A DNA stretch of 64,000 nucleotides, taken from NCBI RefSeq assembly GCF_963675165.1, contig NC_087383.1, positions 3,998,979-4,062,978 on the forward strand. The letters are read 5' to 3'. The stretch is from Halichondria panicea. Taxonomy: Eukaryota > Porifera > Demospongiae > Suberitida > Halichondriidae. A program made the translations under genes and the position numbers. Numbering within the stretch: the first letter of the stretch is position 1; the number at the start of each line of letters is the position of its first letter. Positions 1 to 11,132 of the stretch are shown here, in pieces. The notes beneath the pieces are model-generated. The model had not been told where the DNA came from. It was given only the letters and a program-made list of their open reading frames with translations, and did not search any database.

Positions 1-2050
1 TCACACCCACTTTTCATGAACAATCCGGAAGCACTCCAGCTAATCATCTACTACGATGATGTAGAGGTTTGCAATCCACTTGGGTCTAAAGCTACGAAAC
101 ATAAGCTAGGTATTGTGTTTATTATACATGTTACTTGACACCCTGTCTGATAAAACGAACTACACAGCATTTTTCTATTATTGCTTGGGCAACGTGCAAC
201 CAAGGTATCGTTCTACTGAGAAAAGTATTCAGTTGCTGGCTATAACAAAGTCATCTGTACTAGTGAAATACGGGGCAAACTGTATACTGACACCAATTAT
301 GGATGAGATAAAGAAACTAGAAGTAAGTTTACTATAAATTATGATGCCTTCATTGCTCACAACAATAGAATGGAGTAACCCTAAACATCAATGGCAATGA
401 AGAGCTCTTGTTTGGGACCATTACTTTAGTTCCTGGAGATAATTTAGCCAGTCAGTACCTTGGAGGATACAAACAGTTTTCGAGGGCGCTGAGAAAGTGT
501 AGACATTGCATGGCAGTCAATGAAGACATGCAGACAACTGTAAGTACCTTATACTAGTTTTGTTTTAATGTTGGTTTGCAATCACAATTTAAACACCTGC
601 AGTTCCTGTCAGAAAAATTCCTCCCAAGGACCAGACAGACACATACAGCACAGTGTGCCACTCTCTCTGGGATTATGCACGAGCACTATGCTACCACCTA
701 CGGGGTGCACAGGGATTCTATCCTGAACACATCAGACTACTTTCACGTAACGGAAGGTCTTGTACCCGATATAATGCATGATGTGCTTGAGGGGGCACTA
801 CCACTAGTTGTGAAACAAATGCTAAAAGCTTTTATGGCGAAAAAGTTGCTAACTCAGGCACAGGTGGAAGAGACAATGGAGATATTCCCATACAAAGGAA
901 TTGATGCAAGAAACAAGCCAACACCTTGTGCAAAGAAAGTGTTTCTAGCAAATGACCACTCCTTAAAGCAAACAGGTAGGCAAGTTATTATACATAATTA
1001 TTTCTATAATAATAAATGTTCTTTGCTATATAAGCATCACAAATGTGGTGTTTTGGACGACTGCTGCCACTAATGCTCGGACAAACCATTCCCGAGGGAG
1101 ACCCACACTGGGAAAACTTCACCCGCCTACTAAACATAGTGGACATCCTTTTTGCACCAATATGTTCAAAAGACTGGATTGCTTTTCTACGAGACGAGAT
1201 TAACTGGCACCATCAATCCTTCAAAGATCTATACCAGTGCAACATTACACCAAAAATGCACTACATGGTACATTATCCTGATATGATATCAAGGTAACGT
1301 AGCAGTTGAGCTAAAATATCAAATATAACTATTAAGCAGGTATGGACCGATGGTTCACTATTGGTGTATGCGCTTTGAGGGACGACACGGCTTCTTTAAA
1401 GATCTGGCACATAGAGTAAAGTGCTTTAAGAATGTAGCGAAGACTATGGCTTGTCTAAACCAAGAACAGGTGTGTTACCAGATGACTTCCACCTCTAGTA
1501 GAAGTATCTACCATAAAGAGACAAAAGTTGGAATAAGTAAGTTGTACAGAAGATACCTATAACAGAAACCTTAACCCTATCCAACCATTTTTATTCCATT
1601 AGCCACATTGACTCGCACAAGCGAGCTAAACTATAGCACAGTTGTCAAGGAGCAACTGCACTTCGCCACAAACGACACTATTGCTACAAGGTAGGTGTAA
1701 TAAACACGAATGCGTAAAAAGTTAACTCTTAATTTGACAGGCTCTCATGGATTGAAGTCAATGGCATAGTCTACAAGCGTGGAACTATTGTTGTTATTAA
1801 ATCAGAAGAAATTCCTACATTTGGCCTGATAGAGGACATACTGGTTTTCTTAACTGACGAGTTCTACTTGGTGTGCAAACTACTCCATACCGAGAATTAC
1901 AGCAACCACTATCATGCTTACAAAGTCACTGCAGCATCTCCAACTGAGTACGCAATCTCGACCCCAAACAATTTAGCTGATCACTACCCACTCTCAATGT
2001 ATGAACTATTAACTGATTTTTATATTCCCTTGAAGCACCAGCTTGTATAA
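1..2050 (+). CDS. Transposon-derived Tnp2/CACTA-like protein (5' partial, 8 exons seen)
   Basis: The reading frame can be followed through eight exons with GT-AG introns: 1-109, 168-322, 369-539, 603-975, 1035-1293, 1340-1536, 1603-1690 and 1741-2050 (stop). The start lies before the window. Recognisable motifs in order are LIIYYDDVEVCNPLG, the FYYCLGN block, ALRKCRHCM, PDIMHDVLEGALP, TPKMHYMVHYP and GPMVHYWCMRFEGRHGFFK. These are typical of a large uncharacterised protein family amplified in cnidarian, sponge and fish genomes, which I place near Tnp2/CACTA-type transposases from memory. The intron phases join cleanly and no stop or frameshift interrupts the visible part, so this copy may be expressed or recently active. 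It sits 127 bp upstream of the next gene on the same strand. Assignment to the transposon-type family is fairly secure; the exact superfamily and any catalytic activity are not. Confidence 0.7.
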
Positions 2051-2639
2051 TTCATTACACAATAATTCATTACACAATTTTAACATGAGATTGTACTAGT
2101 ACATACATTACATAATTAATACATAAGTGCAGCCAGCTGCATTCTGCATGACAACCAGTCAACAATTATTATTATTATGGAGACAACAACAGTACTCCTC
2201 TCTCACTCGAGCAGCAAGAAGCTTGTCACCATTCCAAATTACGAGGACTATGAGTACCTCGAACAGGAGTTTTGGAAAGTGTTCAAAATTGACCAGCAAA
2301 CACAGCAAGAAAACAAAGTTTTGTTTCAATGCTACAACAAAGAATGGGAAGAGTTTGTAGACATAGAGGACAAGAAGGACACTGTGAAGCACATGGACAA
2401 ACTAAAAGCAATTCTTGTGCCCTTTCAACCTGCAAAAAGAGTAAGTATACCATTATGTTCATGCAACCTTTAGGAAAGTCTTTTCTCTTGCATGCTATTG
2501 TGACACTGCTATTTGGGTTAGCTATTATGCTAAACTGCTAATAAAAGTTTTGCTATTATAGGGGTTAGAGGAAAACTATTTAATAAATACAGGTCGACAC
2601 AACTGGGCTGGAAGGATGCCAAGAAACATCGGACTCAAC

Positions 2640-2815
2640 TACATTGCTGCAGGACTCAACTACATCATTGCTCCAGGACTCGACTACGTCATTGCTGCAA
2701 GATTTACAAGAAACATCGGACTCATTGCTGCAGGATTTACAAGAAACATCAGACTCGACTACGTCATTGCTGCAGGACTCGACTACATCATTGCTCCAGG
2801 ACTCGACTACGCAGG
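2640..2815 (+). repeat. Coding minisatellite in the SAMD3-like gene
   Basis: Short units reading ctgcaggactcaactacatc and variants recur about eight times and encode LLQDSTTS-like peptides with inserted LLQDLQETSDS units. All three plus-strand frames and one minus frame stay open across it, which is a by-product of the repeat. Confidence 0.8.
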
Positions 2816-3971
2816 ATGTGAGTACGTCGAGTGTTAACGACCAGCTTGAGCCACCAACGAAGAGAAGGAGAGTGCAAAAAAGTTCAGAGGACAAAATTCC
2901 TCTACCTGAACCCTTCCCACTGCCAAAACACTATCGGTCAGACGTTGAAACAACTCTGGAAACAGGAAAGATGACGGCAGAGACAACGTCAGCCTTTATT
3001 ACCTCGATTAAAGGTGCTATTTTGGTGTACAAAAAATACCCAACAGGAAGAGACCTCGAAATGGTGGCCAAAACCATAGTAAGGAAGTACAAGTTTCTTG
3101 CCTCACCAGTTGGAACACCTTACGTAAGTAAATATGTAATTCTATTTCTGGTTTGATACAACAACGTTTTTGCAGGGAGGAATCGTTATGAGCCTTCAAA
3201 ACAGATTTAAGGAGCTGAGACGTACACCCACAAAAAGAAAAGAGTCTTCATCAATTCAAAAGGAGGTTATTAAGAAGCCTATGATACTGAATAAAGTGGA
3301 GCTTTTCCCAGGGGAGGAAGACGTGTCCCACGAGCGTCACACCAAAACTCTGAAAGCAGAATACAAAAAACCAAAAGAAATCCAGAAGTGGTGGAAACAC
3401 TCATGTCGAGGACATTCCCGAAAAGAAGGAATGGCATGAAAAATCAATCTCAAACCCTCGAAACTATTTTTAGCAACTACCCTTTTCTACAGCAAGGAAA
3501 TGAGGTACAAATAATCATTATCTAAAAATCTAATCACGCTATTACTGATACAGCTGATGAGGGAGCTAGAAAGGATTACAGGGAAGTTAAACGCAAGGGA
3601 GGAAGTTGCACTGGAATGGCAAGCTATTGCACCTCGAATAATTGATCAGGCCAACCGGGAAACTTCCAGAAAAACAGTAGAGCTGTCTCTAACACATTCA
3701 AACACTGAAGGTAAATACTTGAATTTATAATCAAAATATTGATTAATTTGTTATTATCACAGAAGCAGAGATTACAGCTATGGCAGTTCTACCAGCACTA
3801 CTACCTGACCCTAGAACAAAGTGTGACCCGAGCAAAATACTCCACATAACACAGGTACTTACTTACAACAGTACTGTAATTTATGTAATTACCAAAACTG
3901 CCCTATTTGTTTAAGAGCCTGGAATTTTGATTGCTTATCACTTCCTTACTTACTGTATATAATAATTATAG

Positions 3972-4114
3972 TACCATAAAACCTCGATTTAAGGCAACCT
4001 TCTAAATATGCGACACTTAGATATTTCGCCCATAACTATCACTTTTTTTGTGTACATTAAAACTTACATTAAACTCTAAACAAAAGTATCTCCTTAAATC
4101 GAGGTTTTATAGTA
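3972..4114. mobile_element. Small inverted-repeat element (MITE) in intron
   Basis: A 143-bp segment begins ccataaaacctcgatttaa and ends with its reverse complement, ttaaatcgaggttttatagt, with TA at both borders. It is non-coding. The ends and the TA borders suggest a Tc1/mariner-type non-autonomous element lying in the last intron of the SAMD3-like gene. The rest of this intron (4115-5392) shows no gene that I can support. Confidence 0.65.
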
Positions 4115-5680
4115 GGTACTTCAGACCAACTATATATACCTCACTCACAGTTGACAAACACAAAAACCCTTGTAGAATTTATTTAAGTGCTACATTGGGG
4201 TTCTAAAAGGTGTGCCACTCAGAAGTGGAATTAATTTTCTGGCACTCAATTGCTTTTCCTACGCTAAATCAAAAGTGGCTGTATTATATTGCAGGTGATA
4301 AAGCTTTTAACAAAGATTGTGCTTTTTATATAATTATTACTGTTCCCTACTACTAGTTTAGACTCTTTTTGTCAGTTCTATCAGACTTAGAAGCCAAAAG
4401 GCAGTGCTTTAGTTTACCGGGTGTTAGCCATGGACACCCAAAAAATATCTAGATACGCTGTTAAAGCATTGCCCATTGTACGGCCCTACGGCACTATTGT
4501 GACTATAATATTTTTTGCACTATTGTACTATTGTACTCAATTGCAAACCAAACAAAATAATGTACCGTATATGATCAGGAGCTGCGGCTACTAACTAAAT
4601 GTTTTGTTTTGCTGGAAGGGGAGGCTACAGTTCGAGAAAGGCCACTGTTCAAGAGCGGCGTTTATTAGCTCTATAGCTAATTCAACAACTTTTAGTTTGT
4701 CATCATAAACTTGAACTCTTGTCATGAGGAAGTCCTAGCTTGTAAAGCAATAACAAGTTGCTACCTGTACCTATAGTAGCTACGAACATGTATATAGCTA
4801 GCTGATAGTATTAATATGGCTGGAAATGTAAGTTCACTGAGGCTACTATTTGAGAGCGGCTACTAAATGTTTATACAAGAGCGACCTCTAATCCGGTATA
4901 TGTAATTGTTCCTTGAATATTATTCACACTTACAGCACGCAGTCAGTCAACATAATTTTTGCGATCGAAATAAGCACACTGAATGCTACTTGAGAGACTA
5001 AGTGCTTAAATGAAGCAAACACTGGAATGGATAATTATCCACAATTATAATTATGCCTTGACTCTATTATTATACAAATTATACAGTTGATTAGGTCAAA
5101 ACTCACTTTATATATTGTCATTCAGTGGTTTTTGTCACTGTCATATGCACCAGCTTATTTGTTCCATCACATGTTCACGTTCACTTCTATAGTTAGTTCC
5201 AGCTTCTAATTTTTATTGAGACCATGAGGGAGGAGTGGGCTTTAAATGAAACCCACACATGCTGGAAACTGCGCATGCTCAGCAACATTACACAGTCATG
5301 CATGGTACACTGATCTCTATAATTATTATAGAGGTAATAGCTAATGCATTCACTGATATTACTCTGTATAATATATATATATATACTTGCAGAATGTGGA
5401 TGTAGAGGAAGCAATTGCGGCAAAGAGTCAGCTTGAGCCGTACCTGCTGTTGGTCCAGGAGGACCATATCATCTTTTTGGTCATCGACAACAAAATACTG
5501 GACCAAATCCAACCCCGTGACTTACCGTTCTGCCTAATGGCAGCATATTATGTATTTAATATTCAATATCCTAAAGCTTGTCATATGTTTTATTCCTTCC
5601 TTGAAGTATTTGTACTGAAAATGGAGCCTGGTAAAGCTAGTACAATTAAGCATTTTTTGGCCAGGCTTAAAGCATTGTAG

Positions 5681-6349
5681 ACTATTTTTTATACGTATTA
5701 TTATCTATACAGTATAATTATTATATATATAATCATACTCATCTCTAAACTTTCGACACCATTATTATATTTATTTGTGTCAACTGCATGCATGCAGACT
5801 CATGCTGTTATATATAATTATATACTCTAATCCGCTTGTTCTCATCTTATATATTATTATTTCTTATTATCCTGTTCAATTTATAGAATTTTATCTGTGA
5901 GAACGTTTATGTTATACTTGCATGCATGCATGGATGGATCCATGGCTACAGGGGCGGCTGGGTCAACATAAATATATGAGTGTGCTCAGCACACCATTAA
6001 AAGTGTGCCCATCACACCATTAAAAGTGCGCCCAGCACACTCATGAAAAGTGTGTACAACGCACTCAAATTAAAAGTGTGCTGAACACACCAAAAAGAGC
6101 GTGCAATACGCGACGGGCCTAGCACACCATTTTTAGTGTGCACAGCACACTTTTTTTTTTACAGTGTATATAGTAGTGCCACAGTGCAGATTTTATTGCA
6201 ATGGACTTACTCGACTTTAGCCAGATGTTTTTTTAACTCTTGGTCAAGCAGAAGTTGCTTATCTTTGTCCAGGCACTCTCTCTTTTCCAGTTTCAATTTG
6301 ACACACGTATCACACTTGGAAAATCTGTTTTCCTGCATATTCAACATTC
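5681..6349. other. Intergenic stretch with degenerate 'cacacc-attaaaagtgtgc' repeats
   Basis: There is no supported gene. From about 5975 to 6160 a diverged unit of roughly 26-30 bp (cacaccattaaaagtgtgc and variants) repeats about seven times. Each unit carries a short GTGTGC/GCACAC dyad, so the stretch is both a tandem repeat and a series of weak inverted repeats. Confidence 0.6.
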
Positions 6350-9300
6350 TTGGGACACCTCAAAAAGAGGATGGTCGCTGACCCCTCTGCTCCAGGTGCA
6401 TGCCCAATGGCAGTTTTGTGTACAAGTGTTAACAATTCTGGAGAATTTAAAGCTAAACACAAGAACGTCTATGAGTACGAAGTCCTAGGAGGATTGCATA
6501 GCTTAATTTGCAAAAATCAGTTGGCAACAGAGCATCCCGATAACCCATACTACACTGCAAAAAATTTTGTTTGAAACTACATTGCATAATCATTTTAACA
6601 CTATTCTTAAACAGTTGAATCAACTTAATATTTAGTAAAATAAAAAGACAACGTTAAAATAATCAGTATATGTGGTTTTAACTTAAAATATTGTAGAATC
6701 ACACAATGTCTTTTATTTCTACAATAATTTACATAGAATCTATTATCGATATCTTAAATCAAACTAACAAACTCATTTTGATTAAATTATATTTGAAACT
6801 CTATCATGCAGCATGTTAGAATACAATATATAAATTTAGATTTAACAATAATAATAATTATTTGTTCTAACACAGGCACACATATAATTATATGCAATCA
6901 ATATTTTTAACAATCCATTTATAATAGCATGAGTGATGTGAAATTATATACAGTCATGAACATGGAAATGTACAAGTTTGCATAGAACTATAGATATTAG
7001 AGGACCTAGAAACTAAAATGAAATTGTGGGCGTGGCTATGCTAAGTCTAAGATTGCGCATGCTCAGTAGATCTAGATCTGTGAAACCATGTGCTCCAAGA
7101 AAAGAGAAGACACCCTTACTGGACATTTGCTGCTATAAATCTGACCGTGATGATACTTCTGTGAGAGGTGAGGGACAGACATGAAGTGTTCTCAACAGTG
7201 TAATTATAAGGCTTTAATAGGTATGACTGTGACTACACCAAGTGGATGATGATACTTCTAGTTCTGTGAGAAGTGAGGGACAGACATGAAATGTTCTCAA
7301 CAGTATAATTATAAGGCTTTAATAGGTATGACTGTGACTACACCAAGTGGATGATGATACTTCTGTGAGAGGTGAGGGACAAACATAAAGTGTCTAGTTT
7401 TCTGGTGAACACTGTCACTGTCAATATACCTCTAAGCATATACTTTTTCCTACAGAAATTCCTTAAACTGGCAAGCTTGACATGCGAGAACAAACGAAAC
7501 AAACAGACGAATGGATAGAAGTGGTTGGATATCCTCTCGGTGATTGATAATACACGGTAATAATTAATATCAATAACAATGATGTATTTACTATTAGGTG
7601 GACTCTGCGTGGTCAAGAGTGATCGGTCTGCTATACTTGTGAGTCCAGTATGTTACACCAAGAAGAACTATTCCTTGGGCTAATTAATTTAAAACTGTCC
7701 TTCTAATTTAACATTGTATACTATTGTCTCACTCAGTTGTCACGAACGTTTCCTATCACTATTTTTGTATTAACATGTTATTTATTGAATTGAATAATAA
7801 TTGTTATACCGATTCATTTGTAAATCGTTGTTTTAGGAATTTATTTAGCTATAATGAGCCTTATTTATTATAATAAGTATTTTCTTAATGGTTGTTTTAA
7901 TGTATGGCTTAAGTATAAAACACAATAGTTTTAACCTAGCAATAATAATGTTAAAACTACATTAATTTTTTCTGTAGTGTACACAGTGGCTCTTGCCGAT
8001 GTCTACGTCGGCCTCAGTGATGAAGAATCACTTGGCCTTGCTTCAAGGCACAACGACAATTCGCATTTTGTTCACCAAGTTACACACCGCGATCTGGTCA
8101 GTAACTAATATAATTATTGTTGTGATAGTTTTGCTTTACAGCCAACCTTTTACTTTTACTTAATTAACCATGTGTATACATGCATGTATAGGTAGAAGCT
8201 TGTCGCTCTCGACTATATGCATTGAATGACATAGATCTCTCGATGGAAACCCCAGCCCAGTCGCAAGATTGGAAAACCTCTTGCGAGATGGCTATTGTCC
8301 CAAAGGTATGTATAATTGATTAAACTTAAGACTCAGGAGCACAGCTTGTATACTACTTACAAATGCACATAACAGCTGTTTTGAAACTATAAGAATGTAG
8401 GAAATGAGTATTATAATAAGTTATATATACCTTGCAGGATATATCCCACACACATAAGGATAATGTATTCTCTCAAGCCAGCTTACGTAAGCAAGTGTGG
8501 GACCTGGTAGTTCAGGTAAGGGACCTGTTCAAGCAGTCGAAACTAAAGGCACAAAAGCTAAGAATGTCGACACTATTACAGAAGCCCGAATTTAAGCAGA
8601 ACTACTTGGCACCTATTCAAACTCTGCCAATTAGCGATCAGTGTTTACTACTGCAAAAAGTGATAGCTGGGGAAACCTCTCTGATCGAGCTGCAGACTGC
8701 TGCTACTCATTTAAAGCTGAAAGCAGCTCTGAAAACAGCATTTGCAAAGCTAACAAATGTTGAGTCATGGGATCAAGCTATTGACAAATTTCCCGCTTTT
8801 GCTACTGACGATCAGCTGAATCGATTTCTTGGCATCGACATTCGAAAAACAATTCCGAAAGCTTTCGTTAGTTTCTGCCAGCGGGCAAAAAGCTATTTAG
8901 CTGACGACGCATCACCAGCTTCCAGTATTATCGTCAATGGTGCATCTGTGAATGTTTTGGTAACAGATATTTCAGTAATTTCGGGAAATATGATCAGAAA
9001 GGCAAACCTGTCTTTTGAAGGGGCCCACCTAGTTATAACATCACACAGTGAGAATATGGAGAGTATCGCATACACCATAAAAGAGATCAATGCCTTTTTA
9101 GGTTGTTACATGTATGTAGTTGCCTGTGTATGTCCTTTTGACGCCCAACAGACAACAATGAACACATGGAGGCGTACTTTTGGAAAAGCTGAAGTGCTGT
9201 TTTTTGCTAACACCAGTATAGCAAAAGGTACGTACATTCTTATCATACAGTAAAATTATTTAATTTTGTCTCTACAGCAAGCACCACTACATACCTTACA

Positions 9301-9686
9301 TACCTTACACCCTGCGTGGAGGCTGTAGTTGTTGCTTTTTTCACCCCGGCAGTAGACGCTTCAGCCAAGGAGATGCTAGACTATCCACCCAATGACCACA
9401 GACTAAACTTTGTAGATGGCGACTCAGCCTGTCTTTATGAATATCTCATTTCTCACTTGTGTGTGGCTGGGTCTACGGTGCTAGACATTACTAGCGGAAA
9501 TGAGAAAGGTACGTATGGTATTTTTAGTATACCTTGCTATGAATTAATTTTGCATCCCTACATATACAGAGCTAATAATCGTACACAGCCGTTACTCTGG
9601 GGAGGAATATAGTACCGTCTCAAGATAACCAGCAAGCTATTTATCGGAAAGTAGCATCACTGCTACCTGCAACTGATACTGCTTAA
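6350..9686 (+). CDS. ParB-like domain joined to a degenerate DNA-methylase-like domain
   Basis: Exons 7978-8096, 8192-8305, 8438-9227, 9278-9508 and 9589-9686 join cleanly in frame (about 450 residues). A first exon near 6350-6560 supplies YEYEVLGGLHSL; its exact start and splice site are uncertain. That exon plus exon 2 (DVYVGLSDEESLGLASRHNDN) resembles the ParB/Srx-type fold, with GGLHSL where bacterial ParB has a G-x-H-R motif. The C-terminal half resembles a permuted (beta-class) N4/N6 DNA methylase. VNVLVTDISVI sits where DPPY is expected. Then CLYEYLISHLCVAGSTVLDITSGN and VTLGRN sit where active enzymes have 'pgdtVLDPFxGsGTT' and 'lGR'. The catalytic DPPY is replaced by DISV and FxGxG by ITSGN, so methyl transfer is unlikely. 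The gene follows two transposon-type genes on the same strand and may be mobile-element cargo. The fold assignment is inference from motifs. Confidence 0.5.
7146..7375 (+). repeat. Tandem duplication (about 115 bp unit) inside intron
   Basis: The sequence tgatgatacttctgtgagag through aggctttaataggtatgac occurs about twice in full, with a third partial start, between 7146 and 7375. Copies differ by a few substitutions and a small insertion (tagttctg). It lies in the 1.4-kb first intron of the ParB/methylase-like gene. The remainder of 6575-7977 shows no coding signal I can support. Confidence 0.75.
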
Positions 9687-10396
9687 GTGCTATTTATCGG
9701 CTACCTGCAACATTGCTTAATTAAGTTCATATCTTAGTATTGTTACACCCCATTATACGTATGACTTTAAGGTTAGGGTTCAGCTATGTCCATTGCAATG
9801 TTGGATTGTGATACTTGCAATGTTGGATTGTGATACTTACATGATTAATTTCCTGTGTATAATGACTATGGATCTTCAGTTTCCGGCCTTTTTTCAACCA
9901 AGGTCTCACACGTGGGTCCTTTGTTGGCGTAACAAAGTAAAGTGTGGGTCCTTTGTCGGCGCAACAAAGTAAAGTGTGGGTCCTTGGTTCAACCAAGGTC
10001 TCACACATGGGTCCTTCGTTTGCGCAACAAGATAAAGTGTGGGTCCTTGGTTCAACCAAGGTCTCACACGTGGGTCCCCGGTATACGTTTGAGGTAGAGA
10101 GTTCAAAAAGTTTAAAGTGTAAAGTTTAATCAATGTAATTTTTTAGTACCTTTGTTGTGAGCTGAAATCATGTACTAATATTTTTAATGCTTAATGTTTG
10201 ACACCTTTTCAAAGTAGAGATATTTATGGGACCTTTGTTGCTATGTTCTTCAAAAGGTAAAAAGAGTGTGTATGAAATGTGGTTTACCATCAATTTCATG
10301 GTTAATTGTACCACAAACATGTCTATTTCAATTCAAAAAGTAGTTGAGACCAAGTCAAAATAGTTGAGAGAGTGTTTAACACTCCCCCACTTTCAG
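9687..10396. repeat. Intergenic region with two tandem-repeat clusters
   Basis: At 9795-9837 a 22-bp unit (tgcaatgttggattgtgata plus two bases) occurs twice. At 9896-10078 the block caaccaaggtctcacac, gtgggtcc, aacaaagtaaagtgtgggtc recurs three to four times, and its units contain the dyads ttggttcaaccaa and ggacccac/gtgggtcc. The block keeps long open frames on both strands only because it is repetitive. I see no gene in 9687-10396. Confidence 0.7.
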
Positions 10397-10685
10397 AAAT
10401 GTTGTGTTTAAGATCGCGTCAGTGGATGTGAGCAAGTTTGAGGTGTCTGGTCGTTTCCTGGGCAGGCAGATAGAGAAGGTGGAGCTGGTCTTCCAGGTGA
10501 GGGGGAGCAGTAAAGGGAGTACTAATATGATTTTGTGTTATGTAGAATACATGCATTCTTTGTCTTATACCAGTTGAAGTGTTTCACTGCCCTCACTTCT
10601 CCCCACACAGGACCTCCTTCAGCTGCAATACGAGGGCCTGGCAATCATGAAGATGTTTAGAAGATGTTTGGGAGGGCTAAAGTGA
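10397..10685 (+). pseudogene. IQGAP (RasGAP C-terminal domain) 3' exon pair, duplicated fragment
   Basis: Two exons (10397-10496 and 10611-10685) encode RNVVFKIAS, GRFLGRQIEKVELVFQ and DLLQLQYEGLAIMKMF, the distinctive C-terminus of Ras GTPase-activating-like IQGAP proteins. The second exon contains an 11-base insertion: gatgttt is duplicated with agaa between the copies. This shifts the frame and gives an early stop at 10683-10685; without it the family-typical end (KVNVKLLIFL) would follow. Only these terminal exons are present, with no upstream IQGAP exons. They converge on NLR1, exactly as the fuller IQGAP copy converges on NLR2 near 57 kb. This is therefore the end of a segmental duplication, and the fragment is not expected to be functional. 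Confidence 0.8.
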
Positions 10686-10835
10686 ACGTTAAATTGCTCA
10701 TCTTCCTCATAATTATATGAACAAAAGGCATCAGAACATTAAATTGGATTTTCACTAGCAAAGTGCTTGCATGTGTTCATTGACAATTTACTGCATGTGA
10801 GCATTTATCCTTATTACCAAGGAGAAGCCCTTGTT

Positions 10836-10876
10836 ATGTCTTGAGGCGTAGCCGCACGAGGGATACAGTAAAGCTG

Positions 10877-10930
<54 letters not shown>

Positions 10931-10990
10931 TGTGTGTGTGTGTGTGTGTCTGTTATTGTTCATTATTACCAAGGAGAAGCCCTTGTTATT
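10836..10990 (+). repeat. TG microsatellite in a fragment of a dispersed repeat
   Basis: A (TG)n run with two TC interruptions spans about 10877-10950. It is embedded in 'ttatgtcttgaggcgtagccgcac', a fragment of the same dispersed family seen at 31404 and 37270 (tatgcctcg...). The phrase ttaccaaggagaagcccttg occurs on both sides of the run (about 10815 and 10965), a direct repeat that may reflect slippage or duplication. The remaining bases to 11132 hold no gene. Confidence 0.7.
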
Positions 10991-11132
10991 GCTGTGCTAT
11001 TGACAAGTTGTAATTAATTAACAACATTTGTTTTTATAGTGTCTAACATAATTATATATACTAGTATATAATACTTCACTACTTTTCTCTATGCATTTAA
11101 ATTGTCATTGAATGCATTATGGCAGAATTAAA

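Larger units (their letters stand above)
2177..5680 (+). pseudogene. PB1-like/SAMD3-like transposon-associated protein, frameshifted
   Basis: Six exons are supported: 2177-2440, 2593-3123, 3176-3504, 3554-3710, 3763-3854 and 5393-5680. The N-terminus (about 90 residues, rich in acidic and aromatic residues) looks like a PB1-type fold. It is followed by a repeat-coded linker (LLQDSTTS units) and a basic patch PPTKRRR. Next comes a conserved core with PLPEPFPLPKHYRSDVE, KYPTGRD and SPVGTPYGG, and the last exon contains PFCLMAAYYVFNIQYPKAC. This arrangement matches the uncharacterised SAMD3-like proteins that are multicopy in corals and fish. In exon 3 the frame that starts the exon leads to a stop near 3439, while the conserved continuation (VVETLMSRTFPKRR) is in another frame. 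A one-base loss in the A-rich run near 3364-3372 would explain this. The 1.5-kb last intron holds a small inverted-repeat element. Likely a decayed or allelic-null copy; function unknown. Confidence 0.6.

Noticed and set aside
5193..5512. Minus-strand frames opposite the last SAMD3-like exon
   Set aside because: They overlap a conserved plus-strand exon and an AT microsatellite; no motif.
10877..10952. TG tract as a possible CRISPR-like or regulatory array
   Set aside because: A plain dinucleotide microsatellite; no spacers or unit structure.
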